In this document: piece after piece, positions 1 through 9,274 of the stretch
Layout of the letters: each line of letters begins with the position of its first letter
Numbering within the stretch: position 1 is the first letter of the stretch
Source: JAPPLB01 sp965206655
Lineage (GTDB): Bacteria > Acidobacteriota > Terriglobia > Bryobacterales > UBA6623
Length of the DNA: 64,000 bases
Direction of reading: 5' to 3'
NCBI GenBank assembly: GCA_965206655.1
Contig: CBDBKC010000023.1
Coordinates: forward strand, 1 to 64,000
Program-made: the position numbers and the translations under genes
The notes under the pieces: generated by a model
Seen by the model: the letters and a program-made list of their open reading frames with translations, nothing else
Told to the model about the DNA's origin: nothing
The model's database searches: none

Positions 1-1
1 A

Positions 2-241
2 TACTTCCTGGGTTACTGGGGAGCTCGCGCCGGCGGCATTGGCGAAAGCGACGCTCGCACGGTTGCCTTTGAAGTCGGCATGCAGAACGGCGGCATGGGG
101 ACGGCCCTTGCCATGGAGGTGCTCAAAAGTCCGAGCGCCGCGCTGGGCCCGGCGATCTTCGGAACGTGGATGAATATTTCCGGTTCGACGCTGGCTTCGT
201 GGTGGAAGGAACGGCCGCCCCGAGAAGTGGCGGCGGCTTAG
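2..241 (+). CDS. BASS-family (bile acid:sodium symporter-like) transporter, 3' end only
   Basis: The frame is open from the window edge and ends in TAG; 79 residues are visible. They begin YFLGYWGARAGG and contain TVAFEVGMQNGGMGTALA, which matches the conserved late helix of the bile acid:sodium symporter / arsenite-permease-like fold (families usually have TxAxExGMQNxGLA). That helix forms part of the substrate and sodium site in the inner membrane. The final helix region ends WKERPPREVAAA. The substrate cannot be deduced from the tail; members carry bile acids, pantoate, pyruvate or other organic anions. The stop lies 4 bases inside the convergent methyltransferase end. The rest of the gene is outside the window. 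Confidence 0.8.
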   Translation, partial: YFLGYWGARAGGIGESDARTVAFEVGMQNGGMGTALAMEVLKSPSAALGPAIFGTWMNISGSTLASWWKERPPREVAAA

Positions 242-1371
242 GAATCGGACGCGCCGCTCGGGTCCGGCGGAGCGAGCTCGGGCGCATCACGGATGATCCC
301 GACGCGGCGGCTCACCCGGTACGCGAGCGTCGCCTTAATCGCCGCTAGCTCCTGTCGGGCTTGCTCGAGTTCCCGGTCGAGCCGCTGGGCCCATTTCGTA
401 CGTGCGGTGACGCGCTGCTCGGTCTCTTCCAGCCGTTCGATCAACGTCCCACGGTCGGCTTCCAATTGTTTGACGGTGCCCTCCAGCTCTTGAGCCCACT
501 TGAGCTTTTCGGCGTTGTCCAGCTCGAGGCGGTCCAAGGCCCGCCGTGCATCCTGCTGCGACTTGATATGTAGCCGATTCAACTCATCGTGATCGCGGTT
601 GAGCTTTACGAGGTCGGCGGTAACTCGACTTACTTCCGCCTTCAGAACGTCGACGTGCCGTTCCCTCTCGCGCAGCACGTTGCCTCCCGAAGGCAGGTAA
701 ACGAACGCGGGTGAGCCGTGCTGCGCGCGCCGGGAACACACCGCGAGGAAGAAATGCGCGGCCTCCGGCTCACTATTTCGGTCTTCCAAGCGTGTTCGTA
801 CGCCCTCGACCTGGGGAGGGACGAACGTAATCGCATTAGCATGGTTTTCGAGGAAGAGCAGAATGTGGGGGAAGTGCCGGCCCAGTTCCTCCTTGAATTC
901 CTCATGTTCGAACTCGTGTGTGTGAAACGGATTGGGTTCAGCGCGGGACTCGGCTGAGTAGAGACGGTTCGGCGTGGAAACCACGAATTGCCCATGAGGC
1001 ACGAGTACCCGCGCTGCCTCGCTGATGAGCGTCTGCCAGTCATCAAGGTGTTCGATGACTTCAAAAGCCACAACGATGTCAACGGAAGCATCGCGAAAGG
1101 GTAGATGCCCGCAGTCGCCCTGCAGGACGCTGAGCCGCGAGTGGCCGAAGTTTTCTCGAGCGGCGCCGAGGGCTTCCCATGAAGCGTCCAGCCCGACCAC
1201 TCGCTGGGCCGAATCAGCCAGATAGACCGAGCCGTAGGCCACGCCGCAACCGACATCCACAACGCGCTTGCCATACACGAGGGGTTCGGCGAACTTGTAG
1301 CGCGCCCAGTGCTCATTCATCAGGTCCGGGTCGGTCTTCCCCGGAATGACGCGTTCGCCAGTGAACTCCAT
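238..1371 (-). CDS. SAM-dependent methyltransferase with C-terminal coiled coil
   Basis: A class I methyltransferase of about 377 aa. The N-terminal half has the SAM-binding motif VVDVGCGVAYG (about residues 38-48), then the acidic ribose contact and the motif VDIVVAFEVIEHL, as in type 11 methyltransferases. The last ~150 residues form a long charged coiled coil (LKAEVSRVTADLVKLN onward) ending in a TLAYRVSRRVG-like tail, an arrangement common in surface-glycan methyltransferases and glycosyltransferases. The ATG at 1371 shares its A with the TGA of the upstream methyltransferase, so the two are translationally coupled; an in-frame TTG lies one codon earlier. A role in modifying an envelope polysaccharide is inferred from domain architecture and the adjacent gene; the acceptor is unknown. 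Confidence 0.82.
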   Translation of the reverse strand: MEFTGERVIPGKTDPDLMNEHWARYKFAEPLVYGKRVVDVGCGVAYGSVYLADSAQRVVGLDASWEALGAARENFGHSRLSVLQGDCGHLPFRDASVDIVVAFEVIEHLDDWQTLISEAARVLVPHGQFVVSTPNRLYSAESRAEPNPFHTHEFEHEEFKEELGRHFPHILLFLENHANAITFVPPQVEGVRTRLEDRNSEPEAAHFFLAVCSRRAQHGSPAFVYLPSGGNVLRERERHVDVLKAEVSRVTADLVKLNRDHDELNRLHIKSQQDARRALDRLELDNAEKLKWAQELEGTVKQLEADRGTLIERLEETEQRVTARTKWAQRLDRELEQARQELAAIKATLAYRVSRRVGIIRDAPELAPPDPSGASDS

Positions 1372-1919
1372 CAAGATGCTCGCGCCCGGCCCACGATGGC
1401 GTAGTCGAGTCCACCGAAAAACCTCTCGCGGAACACTTTGCCGCCCTCAACTTTGTCCAGCGCCATGATCTCGGGTATCACCTCCGAGGCCAACCGCAGG
1501 TCATGAACTTCGATGCTGCCCAAACCGGCCTCCTCGAAAAGGAAATGTAACAGATTCGCGGGAACCGGCCGGACATGGGTAGGGTCGAGGAAAAAGTCGC
1601 CTGAGAGGGTAGCGAGGCAGGCGGGATTCGGGGTTTCGATCGCGAGAACGCCGCCGGGCGCGAGTTTCCCGGCGGCGGCGGAAACCAGTTGGATGAGGCG
1701 TGCGGGTTGCAGGTGCTCCACCACGTGAGAGCACAGAATCCCATCGAGCGAGCCCTCGGGCTGTGCATCGAGGAAGCCGAAGAGATCGGACTGCGTGACT
1801 TTGAGGCCCTTCTCGCGGGATGCCGCCACTGCGCCGGCGTCGAGGTCGACTCCCTCAGCATCTATGCCCTGCTTGCGCAAGAGTGCGAGAAATTCACCCC
1901 GTCCGCAGCCGAGATCCAC
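1371..1919 (-). CDS. SAM-dependent methyltransferase, C-terminal part of a frameshifted gene
   Basis: This is the catalytic half of a methyltransferase. It starts at the SAM motif VVDLGCGRGEFL, followed by GVDLDAGAVA and HVVEHLQP. The listed GTG start sits inside the SAM motif, so it cannot be the true start. Read upstream in the same frame, the sequence continues REDYVAASQEFYLPRFQGCRR, which is the usual linker before this domain. That linker belongs to the end of the coiled-coil protein encoded just upstream (1970-2845), now in another frame. The two pieces therefore look like one gene of about 480 codons broken by one missing base near 1985-1990. The product would methylate a small molecule or glycan; the target is unknown. 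Confidence 0.8.
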   Translation of the reverse strand: MDLGCGRGEFLALLRKQGIDAEGVDLDAGAVAASREKGLKVTQSDLFGFLDAQPEGSLDGILCSHVVEHLQPARLIQLVSAAAGKLAPGGVLAIETPNPACLATLSGDFFLDPTHVRPVPANLLHFLFEEAGLGSIEVHDLRLASEVIPEIMALDKVEGGKVFRERFFGGLDYAIVGRARAS

Positions 1920-1969
1920 AACCCGCCGGCAACCCTGAAACCGTGGCAGATAAAACTCTTGTGAGGCAG

Positions 1970-2845
1970 CTACGTAGTCCTCACGGCCCGGAAGCGCTCT
2001 TCGAAGCGCGCGTAGTCGAAACCCTCGAGCGGGGCGAATCCGTTCGAAGCGGAGGGTTCGTCCGGTTTGGCGACGGGCTGTTGGGGGAGGGCGCCACCCG
2101 CTCGCCGGCGGATTAACTTCAGCTCGGTGTGGATCAAGTCTTCCTGCTCAGACTTGAGCTTTTCTAGGTCCCGCCACAAACGCTCTTGAATCTCCTTTGT
2201 CGTACCCGCGAGCGCGTCACTGTATTGCTGATGCATTTGTTCCAAGCGGGCGCGGAAGGAGTCCTGCCGGTCTCTTGCTCCTGCTTCCATCTCGCGCATG
2301 GAATGGAGCAGGTTGATTTCTGAGGCCGCCAGCTTCTCTTCCCAGGCCGGCCGCCACTGGCTCCAATGCTTGAGAATGTCACCCTGCTGCTGCGTGACCG
2401 ACTCAAACATGCCACGCTGTTGCTGCGCGACTGACTCCATAAGACCCTTGAGTTCGTGGTAGCGCTCTTCCTGAACCTGCTTGAGTTCCGCCAGGCCGCG
2501 GGCGACGCGGAGAAGGTTGTAGTTCTGCTCCGCCTCGATTTCGAGGGCCGTATCCATGTAGCGGACGGCGGCACGGTTGAAGTCCACTTGATCGCGGATA
2601 TGCCAATCGAGCAGCCGTGCAACGAGCTTCTTGAAGGCTTGGGCGACCTTGTTTGCGAGTCCGGGAGGCCGCGGATTGACTCGGCCGATCGACGCCACGT
2701 GGCCTTCGGCCGAGTCACGGGCATAGCCCAGATCATCGAGCGAGGGCAGGTCGAAATCCGCGACTTCCGGCACCTTCTTCTGGCGCCGGCCGCGGGCGCG
2801 GTCACGGATTTCCTTGACCGTAGCCGCTATCTGCTCCGGGCTCAT
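1970..2845 (-). CDS. Coiled-coil N-terminal part of the frameshifted methyltransferase
   Basis: About 291 residues, starting MSPEQIAATVKEIRDRARGR at ATG 2845 (a GTG lies one codon earlier). It has an alpha-helical segment around LLDWHIRDQVDFNRAAVRYM, then a long coiled coil rich in Q, E, K and R (about residues 100-240). The motif FDYARFEERFR close to the end normally runs straight into a methyltransferase domain. Here the frame runs into TAG at 1970-1972, while the expected continuation is present one frame over. It is therefore read as the N-terminal half of the same protein as 1371-1919. If the lesion is real, the cell makes a coiled-coil protein without a catalytic domain. Confidence 0.78.
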   Translation of the reverse strand: MSPEQIAATVKEIRDRARGRRQKKVPEVADFDLPSLDDLGYARDSAEGHVASIGRVNPRPPGLANKVAQAFKKLVARLLDWHIRDQVDFNRAAVRYMDTALEIEAEQNYNLLRVARGLAELKQVQEERYHELKGLMESVAQQQRGMFESVTQQQGDILKHWSQWRPAWEEKLAASEINLLHSMREMEAGARDRQDSFRARLEQMHQQYSDALAGTTKEIQERLWRDLEKLKSEQEDLIHTELKLIRRRAGGALPQQPVAKPDEPSASNGFAPLEGFDYARFEERFRAVRTT

Positions 2846-2969
2846 CACCTTACCAAGTTAGCGCTTTCGGTAGGAAGAACTTCCCGTGCGGGCGTCCGCG
2901 CCGCTGGGTTTCCGCCTGGCTAGCGTGCCGAAAGCGGTCGCCGCCGAACTCGCCAAGATCGAATTTCCG

Positions 2970-3476
2970 TCAGCGCCGCGCGGCGGCAATAACGCCGATT
3001 AAGGCTCCGGCGCCGATGGCAGTCATCAATCGCCACCCAAGGCGACCCTTCTTCTTTTCCGCCGGAGGAATGGAATTGGTCTGCGTGATGATGGTCTCGG
3101 CTTGGACAGAGCCGTGAGTTGCCGTCACCTCGATCTCGAAGACTCCAACATCGGTGTTCGGTGTCATTCCCTGCGCGCGTGCTTGGCCCTTATCGTCGGT
3201 CGTAACGGCGGTTCTCCGGGTCGCGCCGTAGAAGGTCGCGGTAGGCCCCGTAGCCGGTGTGCTGAATACGACCTCGGCGCCGGCGACAGGCGTTCCGGAT
3301 TCGTCCTGAATTTCGACGACCGGCTCGGTGACAACCCGTTTCTCGACGTTGTTAATGGCGTCCTGACCGGCGAGGACCACAATGCGGATCGACCGTGGCT
3401 GCTGACACCAAGCCGCCGGCTGTAGCGCGAGGAAAACGCACAATCCGAAGTACAGCAGCCGACATCCTTCACGCAT
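2970..3476 (-). CDS. Secreted Ig-like (Big_1/invasin-type) domain protein
   Basis: A protein of 168 aa starting MREGCRLLYFGLCVFLALQP. The start at 3476 is chosen because GGGAG lies about 10 bases upstream and a clear signal peptide follows, with likely cleavage after AAWCQQ. The mature part has one bacterial Ig-like beta-sandwich: VVEIQDESGTPVAGAEVVFS, then TVTTDDKGQA-like and VFEIEVTATHG strands. The C-terminus is a short hydrophobic helix (LMTAIGAGALIGVIAAARR) that could anchor it in the membrane. The frame is open much further upstream, but that extension lacks protein-like features. Function is unknown; such domains usually mediate surface contacts or serve as assembly modules. Confidence 0.7.
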   Translation of the reverse strand: MREGCRLLYFGLCVFLALQPAAWCQQPRSIRIVVLAGQDAINNVEKRVVTEPVVEIQDESGTPVAGAEVVFSTPATGPTATFYGATRRTAVTTDDKGQARAQGMTPNTDVGVFEIEVTATHGSVQAETIITQTNSIPPAEKKKGRLGWRLMTAIGAGALIGVIAAARR

Positions 3477-3742
3477 GTTTGTCTTTCTCCCAGCGGTTAT
3501 CCCGGTTTCATTGTCGAAGCCTGGATTCAAAAGAGGCGATCCGACCGCGCGCCCGGTTACATTCCGGCTGGCGATTCCCGTTGACACCCGAGCATGCGGT
3601 CGCCCAAAGTGGAGGGTGTCTGATTGCAGCCCGGACCTGACAATTCTAGCGAAGATAGCCGCCGCGGGTGTGCACTGCGCGGGTTGCTGCAAGCCGTGAG
3701 TGGAAAGGTTCGGCCGGCATTGCCGAATCGACAGGAGGCGAT

Positions 3743-5122
3743 ATGGCTCGATATTTGATGGGGAATCGAAGACGTTTTCTGAAGGGCGGAGGTCTGCTGA
3801 GTCTGCTTGGGGCGATTCCCGGCGTTCGGACGATCGCACCCGCCCTGGCGGCCCGATCGGGCGCCGAGTCCAGTCAGGTCTACAGGAGACTGGGCTTGCG
3901 GCCCATCGTCAATGCGGCCGGCACATACACGCACTTGGGGGGCTCGCTCATGCCGCCGGAGATTGTGGATGCGATGCTCGACGCCGGCCGGCACTATGTT
4001 CCGATTCGTGATCTCTCCCGAGCCGTTGGTGACCGCATCGCCGAACTCACCAAGAACGAAGGCGCGATGGTCACAACCGGAGCCGCCGGCGCGATTTTTG
4101 TGGCGACCTGCGCGGCCATCGCCGGTGACGAAGAGGACAAGCGAAACCGGCTGCCTTTCACTGACGGCATGAAGAACGAGGTTGTCTGCCAGAACCTGCA
4201 TCGCACCGGCTGGACTCGGCAGTGCGAAGCCGCCGGCGCGCGGATCGTCTCCGTGGAATACAAGGACGAGATGGAGCGCGCCATCACCGGCAAGACCGCC
4301 ATGCTTTACTACCTCGTTGCCGACAAGCATTTCGGCAAGTATCGCGACCGGCTCGACGCGCCGGGAGGCAAGGTCTCGCTCGAAGAGTGCATCGAAATAG
4401 CGAAGAGGACACGCATCCCGCTGCTGATCGACGCTGCCGCCGAGTTGCCGCCGAATGACAATCTTTGGCGGTACACCCAGATGGGCGCGGACCTGGTCGC
4501 TTTCAGCGGCGGCAAGGGATTGCGGGGACCTCAGAATGCGGGGCTGCTTCTCGGCAACAAGGATTTGATCGAGAAAGCCCAGCGCTTCCAGAGCCCTTAC
4601 AGTGGAATCGGCCGCGATCTGAAAGTCGCAAAGGAGACTCTGATCGGCATGCTGGCCGCTGTCGAGCGCTACATCGAACTCGACCACGAAGCGGAATGGA
4701 AGCGCTGGAAGGATCAGGTCGACCACGTAAAAGAAGCGATGTCCAAGATCCCCGATGTGGAGACCGGCTATGTTCCGAAATGGGTCACGAACCACGTGCC
4801 GCGGTTGTGGGTCCGCTGGCCGGAAAAGGACTGGCGCTATAGCTGGGGCGATTGTTTCAAGGAATTGCAGGAGGGCGAACCGAGCGTCGTTCCGCTGCGG
4901 ACGCCGATGGGCATCACGATCGTTACTTGGATGATGGAACCCGGCCAGGAACAGATCGTGGCACGGCGCCTGGAGCAAGTGTTGACCAAGGCCAGAGCAG
5001 GGGCGTCAAAACGGGCCGCGATCGGTGATCCGCGGGGCGACTGGGAACTCGACAATCCCATCGACGCTTGGGACGAGAAGGCGGACGGGCTGATTCCGAA
5101 CAATCAGACCCCCGCCGCTTGA
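3743..5122 (+). CDS. Tat-exported SelA-like PLP-dependent enzyme
   Basis: A protein of 459 aa. The start at 3743 is fixed by AGGAGG about 5 bases upstream and by an immediate twin-arginine signal (NRRRFLKGGGLLSLLG). The rest is a fold-type I PLP enzyme related to SelA and the glucosaminate-6-phosphate ammonia-lyase-like group: RPIVNAAGTYTHLGGS near the N-terminus, TTGAAGAIFVATCAAIAG, LLIDAAAELPP with the PLP-contacting Asp, and FSGGKGLRGPQNAG carrying the likely Schiff-base Lys. It is not expected to be selenocysteine synthase, because it is predicted to be exported. A lyase or aminotransferase acting on an amino acid or amino sugar in the periplasm is the safest inference. Confidence 0.82.
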   Translation: MARYLMGNRRRFLKGGGLLSLLGAIPGVRTIAPALAARSGAESSQVYRRLGLRPIVNAAGTYTHLGGSLMPPEIVDAMLDAGRHYVPIRDLSRAVGDRIAELTKNEGAMVTTGAAGAIFVATCAAIAGDEEDKRNRLPFTDGMKNEVVCQNLHRTGWTRQCEAAGARIVSVEYKDEMERAITGKTAMLYYLVADKHFGKYRDRLDAPGGKVSLEECIEIAKRTRIPLLIDAAAELPPNDNLWRYTQMGADLVAFSGGKGLRGPQNAGLLLGNKDLIEKAQRFQSPYSGIGRDLKVAKETLIGMLAAVERYIELDHEAEWKRWKDQVDHVKEAMSKIPDVETGYVPKWVTNHVPRLWVRWPEKDWRYSWGDCFKELQEGEPSVVPLRTPMGITIVTWMMEPGQEQIVARRLEQVLTKARAGASKRAAIGDPRGDWELDNPIDAWDEKADGLIPNNQTPAA

Positions 5123-5131
5123 AACGCGGCT

Positions 5132-7066
5132 CTACGCCAAGTACGTGTAGTCGTCGAGTACCAGCGAAACGGTGGCGAGCACTTCGTGTTCGTCGTCGTC
5201 AGAGATCAGCCCCAGATCTTTTCGCTCGGAAAGACGCTTGGCCAGGGCCTCGCGTAGCTCATCGGTGTCGTGACCCGTATACTCGATCACCTCACGTACG
5301 GAATCGCCGCGTATGATCTTATTCAGAAGCGGGCGGCCGTTGGGGCCGACGACGACACTGACCTCCGTAACGACGCCGAAAAGATTGTGCAGGTCGCCGA
5401 GGGTTTCCTGGTAGGCCCCCAGTAGGAGAAACCCGAGATAGTAGGGCTCGTCTTCGTGCGTGCGGTGGAGCTCGAGGGCTTCCTTCACATCCTTGATGTC
5501 GACGAACTTATCCACCGAACCATCCGAATCACAGGTGATGTCACACAACACGCCGCGCTCGGTCGGGAGCTCATTCAAGCGGTGAATGGGCATGATCGGA
5601 AAGAGTTGGTCGAAGGCCCAGAAGTCCGGCATCGACTGGAACATCGAGAAGTTGCAGATATACTTCGATGAGAGCAGCTTGTCGAGATTCTCAAACTCCT
5701 CGGGGCGCGGCTTCAAAGACCGTGAAAGCTTGGCTGCCTGGCGGCAGATCCTCCAGAAAAGCCATTCACCCTTAGCCTTCTCCTCAAGATCGAGGTAGCC
5801 CAAGTCGAAAAGCGAGTTGAGGTCTTCTCTGTGCTGAATGGCGTCGTGGTAGTACTCGCGGAGGTTCTTCGAGTTGATCTCGCGCGCCAGATCGATCATC
5901 TCTTGCACCGGCTCGGACTCTGACGTGATGGCATCGATTGAGAAGAGGCTCGACCGGCCCGGTGCGATGACTTTCTTTACATCCGCAACAAGCAGCGAGT
6001 GGTAGCTCACGATCGCGCGGCCGCTTTCGGTGACGATCGTCGGATGCGGTACGCCCTCGCCATCACAAACTTCCTTGATGACGTACACGACGTCGTTAAC
6101 GAACTCCTGGACCGAGTAGTTGACGGAGAATTCCGATGCCGTCTTGCTGCCGTCGTAGTCGACGCCGAGTCCTCCGCCGACGTTGAGGTACTCCACCTCG
6201 AACCCCATCTCGCGGACCTTCGCATACACCCGAGCCGCTTCTTTCACCGCCTGTTTGGCGCTCTTGATATTGGTGATCTGGGAGCCGATGTGGAAGTGGA
6301 GCATCTTCAGGGCCTTCGCCTGTCCCTGCTTCCTCAGGATTTCAAGCGTTTGGACGAGGGCAATGGTGCTCATTCCGAACTTGGCGAACTCGCCGCCCGA
6401 TTCCTCCCATTTACCGCTTCCCCGGGAGTAGAGTTTCACTCGGATTCCCATGTGCGGAGCGACGCCGAGCTTCTCGCCGAGTTCCAGGCTGAGCTTCATG
6501 TCGGCCGTGTCTTCGACGACGATGATCGTTTTCCTTCCTGCTTTCTCCGCAAGGATGGCAGAGCGCAGAAAAAGGTCGTCTTTCAGGCCGTTACAAACGA
6601 TGAGCGAGTCTTCCGCGAGCGGCATCGCCAGCGCCGTGATCAATTCCGCCTTGCTGCCCACTTCCAAGCCATATTGGAAGCGCCGTCCCGAGGTGACCAA
6701 CCTCTGGATGACTTCCGATTTCTGATTCACCTTGACCGGGTAGACGCCGAGATGGCGGCCCTCGTATTCGAACTCATCAACCGCCTTCCGGAATGCGTTG
6801 TGTAAAGCCTCTAGGCGGTCATCAAGGATCTGCGGAAAGCGCAGCAGGAAGGGCGTCGAGTGTTGCTGCCGGATCAGTTCGTCGACGACTGCCTTGACGT
6901 CGATGGAACGGCCGTGATCGTGGGAGGGGGCGACAGCGAGATGGCCGCGCTCGTTGATGAAGAAATACCCGAACCCCCAGTCGTCAACGCCATAGGTCTT
7001 CGCAACCTGTTCGATCACGCTGGAGGCCGTCTTCGTGGCCAAGACATCGTATTGCGTTGCAGCCAT
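5132..7066 (-). CDS. speA: Biosynthetic arginine decarboxylase
   Basis: A protein of 644 aa, the usual size for SpeA (about 630-660). It converts arginine to agmatine, the first step of the agmatine route to putrescine and spermidine. Visible features are GVYPVKVNQ with the PLP lysine at residue 112, FHIGSQITN, the glycine-rich YLNVGGGLGVDYDG phosphate loop, and CDITCDSDG near residue 508 with the catalytic cysteine region of fold-type III decarboxylases. The C-terminal arm (IRGDSVREVIEYTGHD) is also typical. It is convergent with the PLP enzyme at 3743-5122, with 9 bases between the two stop codons. No agmatinase or agmatine deiminase gene is visible nearby. The ATG at 7066 gives a normal N-terminus. 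Confidence 0.95.
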   Translation of the reverse strand: MAATQYDVLATKTASSVIEQVAKTYGVDDWGFGYFFINERGHLAVAPSHDHGRSIDVKAVVDELIRQQHSTPFLLRFPQILDDRLEALHNAFRKAVDEFEYEGRHLGVYPVKVNQKSEVIQRLVTSGRRFQYGLEVGSKAELITALAMPLAEDSLIVCNGLKDDLFLRSAILAEKAGRKTIIVVEDTADMKLSLELGEKLGVAPHMGIRVKLYSRGSGKWEESGGEFAKFGMSTIALVQTLEILRKQGQAKALKMLHFHIGSQITNIKSAKQAVKEAARVYAKVREMGFEVEYLNVGGGLGVDYDGSKTASEFSVNYSVQEFVNDVVYVIKEVCDGEGVPHPTIVTESGRAIVSYHSLLVADVKKVIAPGRSSLFSIDAITSESEPVQEMIDLAREINSKNLREYYHDAIQHREDLNSLFDLGYLDLEEKAKGEWLFWRICRQAAKLSRSLKPRPEEFENLDKLLSSKYICNFSMFQSMPDFWAFDQLFPIMPIHRLNELPTERGVLCDITCDSDGSVDKFVDIKDVKEALELHRTHEDEPYYLGFLLLGAYQETLGDLHNLFGVVTEVSVVVGPNGRPLLNKIIRGDSVREVIEYTGHDTDELREALAKRLSERKDLGLISDDDEHEVLATVSLVLDDYTYLA

Positions 7067-7235
7067 GGGCGTGTTTAAGAGCCGTCATCCAGATGGCTGA
7101 GAACCGGGCCTGCCGACTGTCCTCAACCCCGTTCCATCATAGCCCAAGACCGGATTCGCGAGCTGTTGCGGATACACGCGATCCATCACCCGGTCCACCT
7201 CGGTTACACTGGTTTGCCTTGGAGCGAATTCACAC

Positions 7236-8222
7236 ATGAATCAGCCCTCCCCTGACCGTCCCGTTCTCCTTGTCGCCGGCGCGCCGCCTGAAGATTGGTT
7301 CGAGCGCCTCTCGGCGGTTGAAGACCGCGTGGATATCCGTCGCGGGACGACGGAAGAGGAGACCGTCTCGCTGCTTCCCGAGGCGGATATCGCGTTTGCC
7401 TGGGAGAAGGGGGCGTTCTGGGTCCGCGATTCGCTCGACAAGGGAACCAAGCTGAAATGGATGCAGATCAGTTCGGCGGGCTTGGAGAGAATCATGTCGC
7501 CGGGACTGATCGAAAGTCCGGTGGTGCTTGTCAACGGGCAGGGTCTCTACGCACCGGCACTAGCGGAGTTCGTCATTTTCTCGGTTCTGTTTTTCGTGAA
7601 GGGCTTCCGGCGCATTGACGCCAACCGCCGGAAGCATTACTGGGAGCGCTTTCTTGGTCAAGAAGCTCGGGGTCAGACGCTGGCGATCATCGGCTATGGC
7701 GGGACGGGGCGGGAAACGGCTCGGCAGGCGAAGGCCCTCGGCATGAAGGTCATCGCCGTGAAGCGCAATACCTCAACTGTCGAGGGTGCCGAGTGGGTCG
7801 ATGAGTTGGTCCCGTTGGAGCGTTGGCATGAGGCGCTCGCGGCCGCGGATTTCGTGTGCAATGCTCTGCCCTCCACCGATGCGACGAAGGGCATGTTTGG
7901 GGAGCCCGAGTTCCGTGCGATGAAGCAGACAGCGATTTACATCAACGTCGGCCGCGGCAAGACGACGCAGGAAGATGTCATGATCCGCGCTCTGAAAGAG
8001 GGTTGGATTGCCGGCGCCGGACTCGATGTCTTCAAGACCGAGCCACTCCCGGAAGACAGCGAACTGTGGGACATGGAGAACATCATCCTCTCGCCGCACT
8101 GCACTGATGTGACGACCACGTACCACATCGAGTCGGCGCGCTTGTTGTGCGACAACGTTGAGCGCTGGCTCAAAGGCGAGCCGCTGCTGAATGTGGTCGA
8201 GAATAAGGCGCGAGGGTACTAA
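7236..8222 (+). CDS. D-2-hydroxyacid dehydrogenase family protein
   Basis: A protein of 328 aa with the D-isomer-specific 2-hydroxyacid dehydrogenase fold. The Rossmann loop is IIGYGGTGRE (about residues 150-160). Catalytic positions are visible as the Arg in NVGRGKTT, the Glu in FKTEPLP and the His in SPHCTDVTT. These enzymes interconvert 2-oxo and 2-hydroxy acids with NAD(P)H. The substrate loop resembles that of glyoxylate/hydroxypyruvate reductase-like members more than SerA, and there is no ACT domain. The start at 7236 has GGAG 11 bases upstream. The neighbouring sugar kinase is convergent and need not share a pathway. Confidence 0.85.
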   Translation: MNQPSPDRPVLLVAGAPPEDWFERLSAVEDRVDIRRGTTEEETVSLLPEADIAFAWEKGAFWVRDSLDKGTKLKWMQISSAGLERIMSPGLIESPVVLVNGQGLYAPALAEFVIFSVLFFVKGFRRIDANRRKHYWERFLGQEARGQTLAIIGYGGTGRETARQAKALGMKVIAVKRNTSTVEGAEWVDELVPLERWHEALAAADFVCNALPSTDATKGMFGEPEFRAMKQTAIYINVGRGKTTQEDVMIRALKEGWIAGAGLDVFKTEPLPEDSELWDMENIILSPHCTDVTTTYHIESARLLCDNVERWLKGEPLLNVVENKARGY

Positions 8223-8239
8223 CGATTTTGGGCGACCGG

Positions 8240-9274
8240 TTAGCGCTGCACGCGCCCCGATCCTCCGCCCTTCATCAGTGAGACGACTTCATCGGCCGAG
8301 AAACGGTTGAAGTCCCCTGGAACCGAATGCTTCAGGCACGATGCCGCGACGGCGAACTCGAGTGCCGTCTGGTGATCGTCGGTATAGGTGGTTAGGCCGT
8401 AGATCATTCCGCCCGAGAATGAATCGCCTCCGCCCACGCGGTCCACGATGTGCGTGATGTCGTACTTGCGGCTTTGAAAGAAATTCTCGCGGTCGTTCAG
8501 TACGGCGGACCAGCCGTTGTGCGAGGCGCTGATCGACTCGCGCAAGGTAATCGCAAGCGCTTTCATATCCGGGAACGTGGCGAGGACCTTGTCCGAAAGG
8601 GTACGGTACTTCTCGACGTCCAGCTCGCCTGACTCGACGTCCACGTCAATCGAGATCCCTAGAGACTTCTGGCAGTCCTCTTCATTCGCGATGCCGACGT
8701 CGACATACTTGACCAGTTCGGTCATGACTTCCTGTGCGGTCTTGCCGTAGTTCCAGAGGTTCTTGCGGTAGTTGAAATCACAGGAAACGGTGAGTCCCTT
8801 CGCGCGTGCCTTCTTGACTGACTCGATCGACAAGTCGGCCGCGCTTTGCGAGATGGCGGGCGTGATGCCGGTGATGTGAAACCACGTCGCGCCATTGAAA
8901 GCGTGATCCCAGTCGATATCGCCGGGCTTCGCCAGGGCGATCGAGGTGTTGTCGCGGTCGTAGGTCACCTTGGACGGTCTCTGGTTGGCGCCGGGCTCAA
9001 GGAAATAGATCCCCATGCGGCCCGGGCCTCTTGCGATCGAACTGGTGTCAATTCCAAAGCGGCGCAACTCGGCAATACAGGCGTCGGCGACCGGGTGCTT
9101 CGCAGGCAGTACCGTGACATAGTAGGTGGGCAGGCCGTAGTTGGCTGTCGAGACCGCTACGTTGGCTTCTCCGCCGCCAAACGTCGCGACAAACATGGCC
9201 GACTGCATCGGCCGCTCGAAATTCGGCGGCGCGAGCCGCAACATGATCTCGCCAAAGGTTACGACTTTCGCCAT
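8240..9274 (-). CDS. PfkB-family sugar kinase, probably 2-dehydro-3-deoxygluconate kinase
   Basis: A protein of 344 aa with the ribokinase/PfkB fold: N-terminal VVTFGEIMLRLAPP, FGGGEANVAVSTANYG for sugar binding, and the C-terminal signature DRVGGGDSFSGG with the catalytic Asp near residue 285. The N-terminus and the length match KdgK-type enzymes, which phosphorylate 2-keto-3-deoxygluconate for cleavage by KDPG aldolase. No aldolase or uronate gene is adjacent to confirm this, and another ketose or deoxysugar is possible. A GAGG lies about 9 bases before the ATG. Confidence 0.85.
   Translation of the reverse strand: MAKVVTFGEIMLRLAPPNFERPMQSAMFVATFGGGEANVAVSTANYGLPTYYVTVLPAKHPVADACIAELRRFGIDTSSIARGPGRMGIYFLEPGANQRPSKVTYDRDNTSIALAKPGDIDWDHAFNGATWFHITGITPAISQSAADLSIESVKKARAKGLTVSCDFNYRKNLWNYGKTAQEVMTELVKYVDVGIANEEDCQKSLGISIDVDVESGELDVEKYRTLSDKVLATFPDMKALAITLRESISASHNGWSAVLNDRENFFQSRKYDITHIVDRVGGGDSFSGGMIYGLTTYTDDHQTALEFAVAASCLKHSVPGDFNRFSADEVVSLMKGGGSGRVQR

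Noticed and set aside
3557..4978. 473-codon minus-strand frame opposite the PLP enzyme
   Set aside because: Antisense to a gene with a signal peptide, ribosome-binding site and catalytic lysine motif.
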